From Camarhynchus parvulus (lineage: Eukaryota > Chordata > Aves > Passeriformes > Thraupidae), in contig NC_044573.1 of assembly GCF_901933205.1 (NCBI RefSeq), positions 84,340,546-84,404,545 of the forward strand: a DNA stretch of 64,000 nt, in the 5' to 3' direction. Position 1 is the stretch's first letter; every line of letters begins with the position of its first letter. Shown here one piece after another: positions 23,285 through 36,110 of this stretch. Made by a program: the position numbers and the translations under genes. The notes beneath the pieces are model-generated. The model saw only the letters and a list, made by a program, of their open reading frames with translations, was not told the DNA's origin and ran no database searches.

Positions 23285-24330
23285 TAGAGCAGATTCTGAA
23301 CAAGAACTAATTCGGGTCATAGAGGTAAATCAAACTTACAGTACAACTTGATTTTATCTCATACAGATTGTGACCGATTAATTTAACATCTTTTTAGATG
23401 TCTTCCTAGACACACTAATAAAGTAAAGCTACTCCACTCAGACCTAAGGTAAACGTTTGATAAGATTTCTTTAAGGAAAATTAGCACTAAACATTGTGAT
23501 TGCAGTGATTAACAAAGGAAGTGAAAGAAGTTTGTAGAAGGGACACTATCCCCAGCTATACTCAAATAGCAAGACAGGCTGAAGGTAAATAAGCCCAGAC
23601 AGCTCTTAAGCATCAGTGTTGGAACTGAACAAATATATTGTATTTGTTTATGACATTGAAATGAAAACCAGTTATAAGTTGAGAAACAAGCTTCAAGGTT
23701 CTAAGTCAGCATCAAGAGGATCTGTTCATTCCAAGGAAAGAAATGACACAAATGTAACACAATTTAACACCACAAAGTTAAAATATATATTTTTCAAGAA
23801 TTAATAATAAAAACATGATACAAAATGAACATTGTCAATCTGATGTGAGGAAATGGGTAGATTATCTGGTGATATTTGTTGGAGTTGAGTATGAACTGCC
23901 AGAATGATGTAGCCTTGAAACAAGGCTACTGCTGTGGTAGAATGCATGGAATGACACATTCTTCTAAGTGAAAGTGGAATGTAAATAACACTACACAAGT
24001 TATCAGCAAGGCCGCATCTGGACCATTGTGTACATCTCTAATCATTTCTCTCAGGAGTGATTAATTTAAATTGGATCAGATTTAGAGAAGAGATATGAAT
24101 AAAGTAATAGAATATTTACCTTACATAGAAAAGATTAAGAAGAGTTCTGTTTGCCTAGCCTAGCTGGGGAAGGTTAAGAGGGGATATAATGACTTTTTAT
24201 AACTGCATTGAGAGGGGTTATACCAAAGAAAAATCCTTTAATTTTAAGAATAATATCAGTACATGATAAATGGCTATGAATAAGTTTAGACTGGATATTA
24301 TATAAGGTTTCGGATCATTTGGCAAGTGAA
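23285..24330 (+). mobile_element. Very old CR1 LINE copy, forward
   Basis: Degraded forward CR1 with landmarks in order: 'cagattgtgaccgattaatt' near 23365, 'cgtttgataagatttcttta' near 23453, 'ctggaccattgtgtacatct' near 24017, 'gtttgcctagcctagctggg' near 24149, 'gaggggatataatgactttt' near 24179, and 'tttagactggatattatata' near 24285. It is more diverged than the other copies, and a central part (about 23620-23990) is barely recognisable. Confidence 0.6.
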
Positions 24331-25775
24331 CTTCTGAAATGATCACCTGAATCTCTTGATGAGGCACAGAATCAAGCCTGCTTTGAAGTGTGGTTTGTTA
24401 AGCCTGTAGTGGTATTGGGATAGAAATTCCCAGAGACAAGAATGCTTTGTAAAATTGTAGTTTACTTCCTCTGTGCAGTTTGAAAATACAATGGAATGTT
24501 GTTGGGATTTTTTCTTGTTATTTTTGAGACTTTTTTTGCAATCCATTTTTGTTCCATTGCATAAGGTAGAGTTCTCTGCCTGAACCAGCTGCCTATTTAC
24601 ACTGTGGATTAAATTGATTCTTCAACCTGGCGTCACTAGGCTTTTGTTTTCCAGATCGGATAGTCAATGACTGGTAAGGATTCCTTTGTTTATTCTTGAT
24701 TGTTGAGAAAGACTTAGTTTAAATAACAGTTTAGGTAAAACTATTATGAAATATATTCATAAATACTAGAATTAACCTAGTTTAGCCTTGGTCTTTATTC
24801 TTTCTGCAACTCATTGGAGATGCAGGATTTTGTGGTCCTCTACTATATACATTTTGTATTTATTTAAGATATTGAGGCTTAGGGGTGGTGGTGGTGTTGC
24901 TTTATGGTGTAATTGTTTTGTGGACCCTTCCACACTCAGCATCTAAAGTATATTAGTTTTACCTAATTTTAAGTATCTATATGCCTGAGCAAATAAATCT
25001 TGAAATCTTGACTGTCTTCTAGTCAGTAAAAAGACACAGGAACCTCCAGACAACCTTTTATATGATTTATCATAGCCACCTTCTAGATAATTTGAGCAGA
25101 GAGTCTCTTCTTTTATTATTTTGTGCTTGAAACATCAGAAGAATAGGGCTGGAGAACGCAGGAGGTTCTTTTCACAGCTATTGTGTTGCATTCCTAAGCA
25201 ATAGAACAGTATCATACCCTTTGTTTCAGAAGAGAGAAAGAACCTGAGTATTAGCTCAGGTATCATGTTGTAAGAGACTGTGGAGGTGGACAATATTGAG
25301 CATGTCTCTGGTGTTCTAATAAAAGCAGAAAAGTAGAGCATTGGAATGTCTGTAGCACTTTGCTGTATATTGCTCATAATTTTTTTTTATTTTAGTACTA
25401 TCACTAAGATTAATCCCATAGTAATTTTATTTTCCACAGTCCTTTTAATTGGCTATGTAGTATAATCCTGAGAAAGGTAGATGAAAAGGGAGATGGAAGG
25501 GCTGCCTGGCATAATAAGTGGGACTGGCTCGATTGGGCTGTATACTTGACTTCATTCTATCTTCCATGTCTAGTAACTAGTCTGTCCATTCAGTAATTTC
25601 AGACAAGGGACAAAATTTCTGAAGATTTGAAATTTCCATGAATTTTAGGAAAACCAGATATGATAGGACATGAGAAAAGAAACCAAATCAGTGTCTTTAG
25701 TTAGAAAGTAAGTTGTGACACTACCACTCATCTATTTCATAAGACAACCTCAATTTTTCAGTATACATTGTTCTA
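24331..25775. other. AT-rich unique DNA
   Basis: No repeat recognised. On the minus strand 'ttttctgcttttattag' ends near 25320 and a frame stays open afterwards for about 35 codons to a possible GTATGA donor. It is a possible but unsupported exon. Confidence 0.4.
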
Positions 25776-26366
25776 TGTCCTGGGTTTGGATGGGATGAAG
25801 TTTTGAGTTAAATTTCTTCACTTTAGCCTGTGTGATGCTGTGCTTTCAATGTGTGGGTAAACCAGGGCTGATAACACACATCAGTGTTTTGGCTAATGAT
25901 GAGCAGTGCTTGCACAGTATCAACACCTTCTCTTGCCTCCCACTCACTGGTTCCCAAAGGCAGTAAAGTGGAGGTGGCTGAGAGACTGGAAGTGAACAAG
26001 GTCAAGGCAGCTGACCCTAACTGACAAAAGAGATGTGCAATATCATATGATGTTGCACTCAGCAACAAAAACTCTGGGGAAGAAGGTTGAAGGGAGGACA
26101 TGCATGGGTTTGGCATTTATCTTACCAAGCAACTGCTATGCATTTGAGAGCCCCACTTTCCAGTGGTTGTATTTCTGCCTGCTGATGGGCAGAACTGAGT
26201 TCATTCCACTTTCTGTTTTGCCTGCAAGCGCAGCTTTTGCTTTTATTATGAAATTGTTATTAGCTTGATCCAAGAATTTCAACTTATATTTTTCTCTCCC
26301 TCACCAGTAAGAGGGAAGTAAGCAAAAAGGAGTTTGGGAGTTTGACTCACCAGGTTTAATCCATCA
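25776..26366 (+). mobile_element. ERVL-type LTR, forward, degraded
   Basis: Starts 'tgtcctgggtttggatggga', carries 'gttttggctaatgatgagca' near 25889 and 'gctgaccctaactgacaaaa' near 26010, and ends with 'caggtttaatccatca', matching the avian LTR family whose ends read TGT..CTGGGTTTGG and GGTTAAACCACGACA. Length is 591 bp. The left flank 'ttcta' and right flank 'gatcc' do not match, so the duplication has decayed or an end is misplaced. No internal retroviral region is adjacent, so it is a solo LTR. Open frames on both strands here are incidental. Confidence 0.78.
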
Positions 26367-27590
26367 GATCCTAAAAGTGAATGTATTCCTCTGAATCAAC
26401 TATAGCTTTATATTGACCACCTGACAGAATACATGAAATGGAGACCTGGAGGGAAAAGCAAACTGCCAATAAGAGAGAGAGAGAGAGGTGAGAGTAGTAG
26501 AGGAGAGAATATCAATTCACTGTCAATAAACAGAACTGATTCGGATGCGCAAATTTTATTACTTATTTATCTACCCAGTGGAAAATGTGTTCTAGCGAAC
26601 TTCAGTCAAACAGCACAACCTTAAGAGAACAGGGAAAACAGATTCTAATTTTATATGTACTTGTAGTTATTAATGGGACTGATATCAGAATAAATTCAAT
26701 CTTCAAAATTGTAGGAAAAGTTATTTGTTTTCCAGTCAATTTAACAAATATTTACATTAAACCCAAAAAATGCACACCAAAATATTTATTTCCTTGTAAA
26801 GGATGATTCTCCCTAAGTTTCCTGAAGTCAGAGACAAGGTGATATTTTGAAACTTACAGAAAACATATCTGCTAAGAATGCAAACACAAAACAAAGAGAC
26901 TCTTGAAGAAAGCCATCAGCCCTGGAAAAGGTGCTCTCCCTTACAAGATATCCTGCAGGGAAAGGATGACATTTTCATGAGTAGAGATCTACAGAGTGTT
27001 TCTTATACAAATTAAAAATTATATTCTAAAACAATTGATATCACCACAGATTAAAATTGAAAATATATTATTAAAGTGTCATACATTAAAAATATCATCC
27101 CATGAGGCACTGCAACTTCACAATACCCCACTGAGTATAAAAGATTTGAATCTTATTTTCCACAGTCTTGTTTTTGGAGATTAATCAAATCATTTATATA
27201 ATTTTAAATAGTTTTAGATGTGTGAATTATCATTTGGCTTGTAGCTAATCCTTCCATCTGTATAAAAACAAAATAATGTAATTCAATTGAACAGCAGTGA
27301 GTATTTGTGATCATCAGTGACCAAGAATTTATGAACACAAACACATGAAGAATCTAAAGAATGCTCTAAAGTCATCTCTTGATTTTCAAGAGTTGTTCTT
27401 CCTTGACCAGCAATCTGGATGTTATTTGGCAGCAGCACATTATTATGAAGTCTTTTGTTAAGCTTCCAATTAAAGAAAGTGATCCTTATAATACACTGCA
27501 AATTAAATGTTTACACAAGTGTCTCAAGTCTCTATTATTTTTAGTTTCTACATAAGTTGAACAGCTGGTTTTCAGAATCCTTGCACAGAC
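26367..27590. other. AT-rich unique DNA
   Basis: Holds a short GA run at about 26477-26489. On the minus strand a frame of 72 codons after 'tttaatttgcag' (27283-27498) reads CIIRITFFNWKLNKRLHNNV at its start but has no acceptable donor. Confidence 0.4.
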
Positions 27591-27960
27591 CCCCTGAGGA
27601 ATCCAAACCTGTGCACACCATCTTTTCCAGAAAAAAATGAGATTCAGCCTCTTCTTTGATCTAACTTCAAGTGGGAGGCCAGAGCAGACAACGTTTGGGG
27701 GAAATCTGTTCAGGTAATTTGTGCACCTTGTCCTTGGTATCTCTAAAATTGTGACAAAATCTTTCCTTCCTAGTGAGGGAAGGAAAGAGCAGAAGAGATA
27801 CTGGGTGATGTTTCAACAGCCTGTGGGCTGAGGGGATGATGGGGTGTGGAACTGGAGTCCAGTGGTAGCACCATGTATCTCCTGCTTTTGACCCACCTGG
27901 TGTTCTGAATGCAAAAGCATCTAAAGGCAGGGGGATCTGGGGAGGAGAGGAGTCAAAGGA
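27591..27960. other. GC-richer non-repeat block
   Basis: This block has noticeably higher GC than its flanks. It contains inverted CCTTCC/GGAAGG (27765-27785) and, on the minus strand, two successive strong pyrimidine tracts with AG near 27921-27938. A 40-base open segment (27897-27936, minus) between the CAG and a CAG|GTGGGT donor could be a tiny exon. The block is otherwise unassigned. Confidence 0.3.
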
Positions 27961-30900
27961 AAAGGCTGATCGTGTATTTACAAAGATTTACCAAGGCAAA
28001 AGCCTAATTTCACAGGAATATAGGCTTAAAAGGAATATTTTCATGTTTGGTAGTGGCTTAGGTTAGTATCCTGGTTATCTGGGTTCTGTTTCTTTTGCTC
28101 AGAATTATTTGTACAAACTGCTCAATCCTTTGATTTTTCTCTGTCTGACCTACAATGGGGACACCCTTGTTAATAAAACCGTGTTGTAACTCTTGGTGTG
28201 TACCAATGCAAATTTAATTTTCACTGCAGAAGATCTTTTAAGTCATCTAGCAAATAAGAAAACAGGAAAACCAGAACTAATTCTGATCAAATGTATATAG
28301 ATACACACCTAACTGTGGTTAATTTGCTCTAGTTTTATCATGCCTCTGGTCATGACACAATAAAAGTCTACACATTTTGTTCTATCCAGATGTTTTGCTT
28401 TCTGCTCAGTTCTAGTTGAAGCACAAAGAGGATATGTTCTTCTTTTACTTACTCTACTATATATATGACAACATTCTCATAAAACTTAAATTATTTCTTC
28501 TGAGATTTTAACTATCCGAACTTCAGGGAGAAGGGAGAAAATGGCCCTTTAACACCAATGTGCAGAAATGCTATATTTGCATATATAGCAGAAAGGCTAT
28601 ATTTGCACTTAGTTGTGACTAGAATTTAACTCGGCTTCAGATTCACTATAAGCTCCCAAATTACTGTGGAGCATGATTACATCTGAATATTTGACACTTT
28701 TTACAGAACGAAAATAATTTTTGCCTTCTTCTATAAACATGTCTATATTTATTCATGACATTCCCCAACTAATATTTTTTGCCTGATAGGCATATTAGTT
28801 TTTTTTTTTTTAATTTTTATAGCTATCATACTCTTTCATCTGGTTTGTAACCAGGTTTAATGAGGGAAAATAAGTCCTATTTGAAGTCTAATAATAAAAA
28901 ATTTTATGACATAAAGTCCCTGCACTTACTTTTCATTATAATGAGGTGATTCCAAAATGTGGAAAAATGCATGTTTATTTCCATCAGATGTTGAAGATTA
29001 ATTTTCTGAAAAGCAAAACTCCTCTTGTGTAAAATTATAAGTTCATGAATCTAGCTTTGTGTTTGATTATACTTGTATTCATATGTGTATCTAATAATGT
29101 TTTTCTGCTTGTTGCTTAGGAAATTTTCTATTCACTTGAAAGAAATAGCTGAGATAAATGCTTTTGCAAAACATGTTATATTAAAATGCTCAGAGTATTG
29201 TTTTTCTGAATAATTTAAAAGATTATTGAAAAGTGATCCTCTTATCACTAATAATAAATTTCCTCTTAGTGAATCATTAGTAATTCAGATCTGACTGTTA
29301 GTGGAACAGAGGTATTTAAATTGATGCAAATATTTTAATTTATTCTCACTTTATAAACATCTGATTTATTAAAGAACAAACAACTTGATAATTTTCAGTT
29401 AAATCTATCTGAGGGATTTTATTTCTTAGAAGGGTTTTGTGCTGCCCTGAAGAACAGCCATGTAGAAGGTAAGTATCAAGTCACATAAAACTTGATTTGG
29501 CATTTACATCTGAAAGTGAAAAGAAATAATACATTTATTAGAAGCTGTACCCTATCTGATATTGAAGAAGAATATACAAATAACTTTCTAGTTTATTTCA
29601 ATCACTAAAATGATACACTAAGGCAAAAATTGTGATGAAAACACAGTCTTCAAATATAATTTCTAAGGTCTTACTGAGATTGACAGAATATTTGTGCCAA
29701 AAAGTACAAATAAATTACTTTAATTGTCTGTGCCCACAGAACCTTTTGGGGTTACAGAATATACTTTAGCTCAGAGCTTGTTCTTCCATCTAGATATTTC
29801 ACATTTCCAAGCATATTTATAGAAAATAATTTCATTCTGATGTCACCATAACCAAATGACCTAACTTTTAATTTATTTTATGGTTACCCAGAGCTTAAGC
29901 ATTTTTTTTTCTTCACAGAAAGCTCACTTTAAAAACCTTTCTTATATAGAAATATACTGGTACTACTTAGGAAAATTGTGTTTCTGGAAAAGTCTAAAAT
30001 TGGCCCACTTCCAAACATTCTGCAGAGTTGTTGAAACCTGTTTGTACTACTGTCTGTTAACCTTAACAGGGGAGAGATAACAGCTTCAGATCTGGTTCAT
30101 ATAAAGTATCGGACAGTGGAAAGCTCCAGTAATGTCTGACCCCTTTCTTAAAGGGCAGTAACAATTCAGATGTGAAAATGCCTAAAGGGCTTTTAGGTCT
30201 TTAGGGATGTAAGGTTTTTAGCTTTTGGGGTTTTCTTGGTTTAGGTTTTTTTTTTTTTTTACTTCTCCACTACTCTTGGCAACAGACGAAGTAATTTTTT
30301 CAATATGGAAAAAATAAACTTCATATAAACTACACATAGTAGTGGATATACTCAGTTTAAAAGCATGGATAGCTCTCATCTAAAGATTCCCAAAGCTCAT
30401 ATCCTCTAAGTGATAACAGGTGGCAGAATCTTATCTTTAAGAAATGATGATCATCTCTGGGGAGCTCTGTAGGAGATATATGTGCAATGAGCATGAATGC
30501 TCAAAATCTATGAAAGTAAATGAGAAAAGTCTCACAAGGCACAGTGGATTTTGTACATAACAGGTAAGGAGAGATCTTTAGAGAAGGTAAAACTTTTGGC
30601 TTGAGGAGAGCTCTGATATTTCTAAGCTGTTGAGAATTTGTACAATAATATTCAAAGTGAGCAGTCACTAGAAAAGGATTAGTTTTTATTCAGCCAATTG
30701 ACCTCTAATGGAATATTTTAACTTACCTTTCTCTCCTACTGTATTTTCTTACACGTTTTATTTGTAAGATGACTTTTTTTCTATTTGTCCTGATTTTAAA
30801 AATCGTGTAGACTCCAAGAGTGGAAATTTATATGAAAGTAAATAGTTTCTTAAACTCTAAATGCTGCTTTCATAAATACATCCTACAAATATCCCTCCTC

Positions 30901-31044
30901 TTACTGGGGAATGCATTTAAAATGAGATGAGACATGCAGAGCAGAAATATTCCCAGCTCTGCACAGCACAGAGGAGATAGAAATAACAGACATTTCTACA
31001 AAGACTCAAACATCGTTGGGAGGATGAAAGCTAAAATAAGTCAC
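27961..31044. other. AT-rich unique DNA
   Basis: No repeat family or gene recognised. Homopolymer T runs occur at about 28799-28812 and 30247-30260. Confidence 0.45.
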
Positions 31045-31162
31045 CTCTCTACAGAAGCATCGGTATAATTTATATGTGCTGTCAAATAGTTCTTTACTGA
31101 AAAATCTGTAACAAATCCCTAAAGTCTGAATAATGTCTAAAGTGACTCTGACCACCAGTGAT
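31045..31162 (-). other. Exon-like segment (weak)
   Basis: On the minus strand 'tgtccttccctcttccaag' is a good acceptor, and GAG|GTGACT is a fair donor. One base plus 39 codons are open, beginning SLVVRVTLDIIQTLGICYRF. First codon positions are not purine-enriched, so coding support is weak and the segment may be chance. Confidence 0.2.
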
Positions 31163-34100
31163 CTTGGAAGAGGGAAGGACAGGATAATCATATTAAGGGA
31201 ACTTAGAGCGAGGACAGCATAAAACATGGAAAGTACATCTACATTCTTTATGATACCTCCAGAGAAGTGATTTAATTAAAAAAAAAAAAAAGGTAAAAGG
31301 TGGGATTGACACCCCAAACACAAGGATACAATCAATACTTCTATGGGTTGCTGAGAGAAAAGCTAGACACAGCTCTAGAGACAGTGCAGTTCACAGTCTG
31401 TTGAGCTCCCAAGATAAAGATAGTCTAAGAAACAACAAAGGCAGTGAGAGAAAATAATTTGCTACTTGCATGACACTGAGTTTAAGGACAGCATAGGTAA
31501 GGTCTGTTTTCTCACCTATCTTCACTTTTGCTTATGAAGAAAAGTATTTTACAGAAAAAAATCCCAACAACAAACCAAAACTAAATGCTGCTACTATCAG
31601 TCATTTAAAACATTGCAACCTCTGTAGCTTTACTGTCTTGCTTTCTTAATCGTTTCTTTCCTCTTCAATCTTCCTGGATAATATTTATATCATCCTAACA
31701 GTGTTTAATGCAACAGACAGAGGGTCATTTGGAATGGAATGTCAGACTACATTCACACAATTGAATTACTCAAAAAAATTTTAAGAGTTAAGAGAAAGCC
31801 ACAGAACAGTAGTGAGTAATGTTTTAGAAATGTAAAAATGTAAAAATGTAAAAGTGCTTAGTGAAAAAATTTTATTTTAAATTCTGCTGCACAACAAAGC
31901 AAAATTTTGTGTTGTGGGGAAAATTAAGATCCATCTATAGTTAAAAAATGTAGAGAGAATACTTCTGAGCCGTAAAATCATGTATTTGAACTTACTGTTT
32001 AATTATAATATGAATAGTCTACTTACTAGACCATTTTTGCTCTCTCTCTTTCTCTCTCTGGCAATAGAAAATATAAAAAGCTGTCTGCCTATTTTCTTTC
32101 CCTTCTTTTGAAAGGCATGGTTTCTATTTACAAAATAGTTCAGAAGTTGTTATTTTTAATAGCCTTTTTAAAAAGTGTGGAATTTGGTTGAAAAGCCAAA
32201 TCAATTAAAAATTATTTTCTATCCATTGGCTGACATGCTCCGTTTTCAAAAATGTTAGTGGACACAGCCAGTTCAGTTCTTTAAATAATTCTCTCTTTAA
32301 ATATTAAGTGGCACATATAGATATCTAAATAAATACACAAATTTTATGCAATTGAATTTTTAGAAAAAGTCCTGAGTCATGAGTACACTATAGTTTTGTT
32401 CTTATTAATGCATTTGAATTAAAGGCCAATATGATTAATTTGTAGAATGGAGATATGAGATGTTTCTTAAAGGACACCATTTTCCTTAGAAATACTGTGT
32501 ACTTCCTTGAACACTTAACATCGAAGGGGTTATTGAGTTGTCATTGCCTAAATAGCAAAACTGAAAATATTTAATAAAATTGCACAGTATTTTTTATATT
32601 TAAAAGCAGTATAACAGTATGGTTCAGACAGCTCATTCATTTGAAGTGAAATCATATCTTCTGAAACACCAAAATGTCCAGTCGCTGTAAGACTGCATTT
32701 TGTGTGGATCCAAAATTCCCATTCACATTATTATATCAGGAATATAAAAGAATCATGACACTCTGTTCTGTACTAACCAGTTAATAGTCTTGATTTTCAG
32801 TAAATCTGTAACATAAGTCTGAGATTTATCTGACCAAATCACAGTTATTCCTAGTTAGACAGATAGTCTAGGATAGTTTTGAAGACTTTCTTTATCACCT
32901 CTGGAGTAACCTGTTTCCTTTGGACACTTCATCATGTTTTTATGTTAAGCACCAAAAGCCAAGGAATAGAGAGATATCCACTTGCCATTACATGCAGAAA
33001 AACTATTTGCAACTAGTTTAAATTTCTATATCCTACTTTTTTGACAGCTGTTGTTAGTCAGTCACATCTTCAGTATTCTTAGGCTTTCTTTACTAGATCT
33101 TTTAAAAACACTTTTTTTGAGATAACAGTAGAAACATTAAGAATATGAAGGAGTAATCATTGGAAATATCATTACAATTTTTTCAGTAATGTGATGGTCA
33201 TCACATAAATATAAATGTGAAACACTTACATTGACAAAAATGTGAGTTTCCTTGCCAAAAATTAACAGGATTATATCAACTGCCTTAGAAGAGAATTGAG
33301 AGAAGCTTTTGAGCAGAGAAAAAACTTTAAGTGATGATATTTTTCACAATCAAGAGGAAAGGTAAAATGAATGCAGTACCAGAAGGCAAAGAAAAATTCA
33401 GAGTTCTTTCAACAAAATCTCTGTGTCAATGTTTTTTGTCTCATATCAAAGAACTGCTCAGGAATGTCTGTGCTACAGGAATAATGCATGTCTAACTGTT
33501 TAATCTGGGAATACCAGTCAAGGCTTCTCCCTCATAGCTGAAAAATATCTCAGATATCACTCTTTATATACATTATTGAATCAACTATTACTCTATTTAA
33601 TCAATAAAAACAACTATATTATTGGGAAGAAGTTGCTACACTAAGGAATTCTAAAGAAAATGGTGAAAGGGAAATGGTGGAAAAGACTGAATTCAGTATC
33701 ACTACTGAAAAGTTTACTGAATAGCTATGTGCTCTGAGCTTTTCCAGTTTCCTTTGTACCTGAAAAAAACTGGAAAAAAATATTTAATCAGCTCATGATT
33801 CTTTCAAAGTGGTCTTTTCTGTTACAGAACTGATTAACCTGTAATGGACATTTTTTGTTCAGAGTTCTGTGAACAATGTCTTTTGAGGATCAGATCTTCT
33901 TGTCCCCTACTTGGCATTCTCTTCATATTTGCTAAAGAGACTTGAAATGAGACAATGTTTCAGCGGCTTCAACAACATTCAATAGTGCTTGGAAGACGCT
34001 TCAACATGCTCAGTTCTTATAAATAAAAATTTCCAAGTTTAAAGTTTAAAAGTGGCAACACAAAAGTGCACTAAGAAAAACTACAAAAAAACCCCAGGAA

Positions 34101-35214
34101 CTATGACAGAATTAGAACCCCTTAAAGTTTATCTACCCCTTCAGGGTAGCTTTTAATCCGCATCTAAACATGTTTTTGTTCATCTCCCTGAAGTTCTCAG
34201 AAGGGTTCTCTGGAATGAAAACTGCAAACAGATTTGAGTTAGAAGTTTGCATTTCTGGCAAGTCTAAAAGAAGTGATGTCACGCTCATGGTTCAAGTCAT
34301 GATTTTTATACCTGCAAACTTTGCATATGTTAGGATAAAGGCCTTGCAGCCCAGACCTTTTAGTAGACAAGGAACATTAAAAAAAAAAAAGAGAGGCACA
34401 CATACCATCCAAAGACAAAACTTGGAATGTATTTGCCAGATAAATGCAACAGGATCTACTATTAAAAAAACCAGATCTGGTTGAAACTGAATGCTCAAAA
34501 ATTCATTTTCTTTACATTTATATCTCAGTGGCATTATTTTTGTCAGTTGAAAATCACCAGAGAAAACTGGAGGAAAAAGAGAGAGGGCAAATGAAAAGGG
34601 AATGCTAAAGTCTTTCAATTGTCTTATACTTGCTTCAATTGATTTTATAGTTAAACAAATCACTTCTGCTAAATTGCATATATACTGCTTATCGCGTACT
34701 ATTTATAAATAATTAGTATTCCTAATAAATCATGATTTTAATTGTAAGAGACATTTGTTACATTGTAAAACTTGTATCAAAATGAGGTTTGTGTGACTGC
34801 CTGGATGCCCATATCTAAATACTTGGTATATTTCAATAACTCTGAGCTCTTCACAATTCCCAAGAGTTTCTCCAAGGTTCTCCCTGCATAGATTTAGGTT
34901 GACAAGCTCCTTAAGGTCATCTTTACCCAGGTTCAAATCACTCCTGTCAGGTCATCTGGCCATGGTTACAGAAGGACAGTATATATGAGGTTACTTTACT
35001 AATGCCTGCATTACTAACTGGGTAAAGAAATCACAGCCTTAAATAAAAATAGTTGTATCAGTATGCTTGTATCAGTCTATTGCTTCTCTTCAGTCCTTCA
35101 AACAGCCACGGTTTCCTTTTTTTCCTGCACTTAATGACATTTTCAGCAATTTTGTTCAGCATCAAACAGCAAATGTTGCCTTTTCTTGTGGTATAGTCTG
35201 AAAGAAGTACATAC
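31163..35214. other. AT-rich unique DNA
   Basis: No repeat family recognised. The + frame at 34170-34484 (104 codons) has no clear splice context and ends in an A-run-derived lysine stretch. A tandem 'aaaatgt' triplet repeat occurs near 31829-31848. Confidence 0.4.
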
Positions 35215-35367
35215 ATAGATTCGTACAGAAGAGTTTGGCCACTGGACTGTTGCAGAAGCAAAGCAATTCCCTGAGGAGAATGTGGGTTGCAAATCTCCTT
35301 AGATTGGGTAACACCAACAGAAAGACCCATTAGTATAAAATATTGAGAGATTAAATTTTGGGGTAAC
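35215..35367 (-). other. Exon-like segment (weak)
   Basis: On the minus strand 'cacctgacctcatctgcag' precedes 153 open bases, including QGIALLLQQSSGQTLLYES, to a GTATGT donor. The frame stays open beyond the donor to a TGA near 35058. The peptide is Q/S/L-rich with no purine bias in first positions, so support is weak. Confidence 0.2.
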
Positions 35368-35888
35368 CTGCAGATGAGGTCAGGTGAAAGGTTCTCAAGA
35401 CCCCCAAACTACAGAATATTATCACAGGTCCTGGGGTAATAATAGCCAAAAGCTTAGATCTTTCTCCCAGCAGATGGTGATGAGCCATCTTAGTAAATGG
35501 CATAAGAATATCTTTACATTTTTTTTACATGGCTACAAGGCTGGTTGTTGCTCAAAGCAGCTGCTTCAGTTTATTTGTTTGTTTTGTTGGTTTTTTTTTT
35601 CTGTTGGTCATCTGATTTATTAATGCCAGCTATAAACAGACATTATGACAAAAAAAAGAAGTCAGCATTTAATGCGTAAAATTAACACAAAATTTTGTAC
35701 TCTGACAAGAGCCTTACAAATGTCTGTAAACTCCTAGTTTTCCTCCAGAACTGCAGCAGCCCTATTGTATGACAGTTATAACAGGTATATATTTCTCCAA
35801 AAATATTTTGAACATGATTCACAAAAGTTTTGTAAAGCCCATAGTCTTTTAAGCAGGTAAAAGATAAGGTTACATGTAAGGTTCCATT

Positions 35889-36110
35889 CTTCCCTTCCCT
35901 TCCCTTCCCTTCCCTTCCCTTCCCTTCCCTTCCCTTCCCTTCCCTTCCTTCCCTTCCCTTCCCTTCCCTTCCTTCCCTTCCCTTCCCTTCCCTTCCCTTC
36001 CCTTCCCTTCCCTTCCCTTCCCTTCCCTTCCCTTCCCTTCCCTTCCCTTCCCTTCCCTTCCCTTCCCTTCCCTTCCCTTCCCTTCCCTTCCCTTCCCTTC
36101 CCTTCCTTTC
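35889..36110. repeat. TTCCC pentanucleotide microsatellite, about 220 bp
   Basis: Some forty TTCCC units with a few one-base-shorter TTCC units near 35946 and 35971. On the minus strand it is an unbroken purine strand of GGGAA. The 150-codon minus-strand frame with repeating G-K-G-R-E is only a translation of this array. Confidence 0.98.

Noticed and set aside
25135..25377. Minus-strand frame after 'cttttattag'
   Set aside because: Two other frames are also open for a while, the donor is uncertain, and there is no codon bias.
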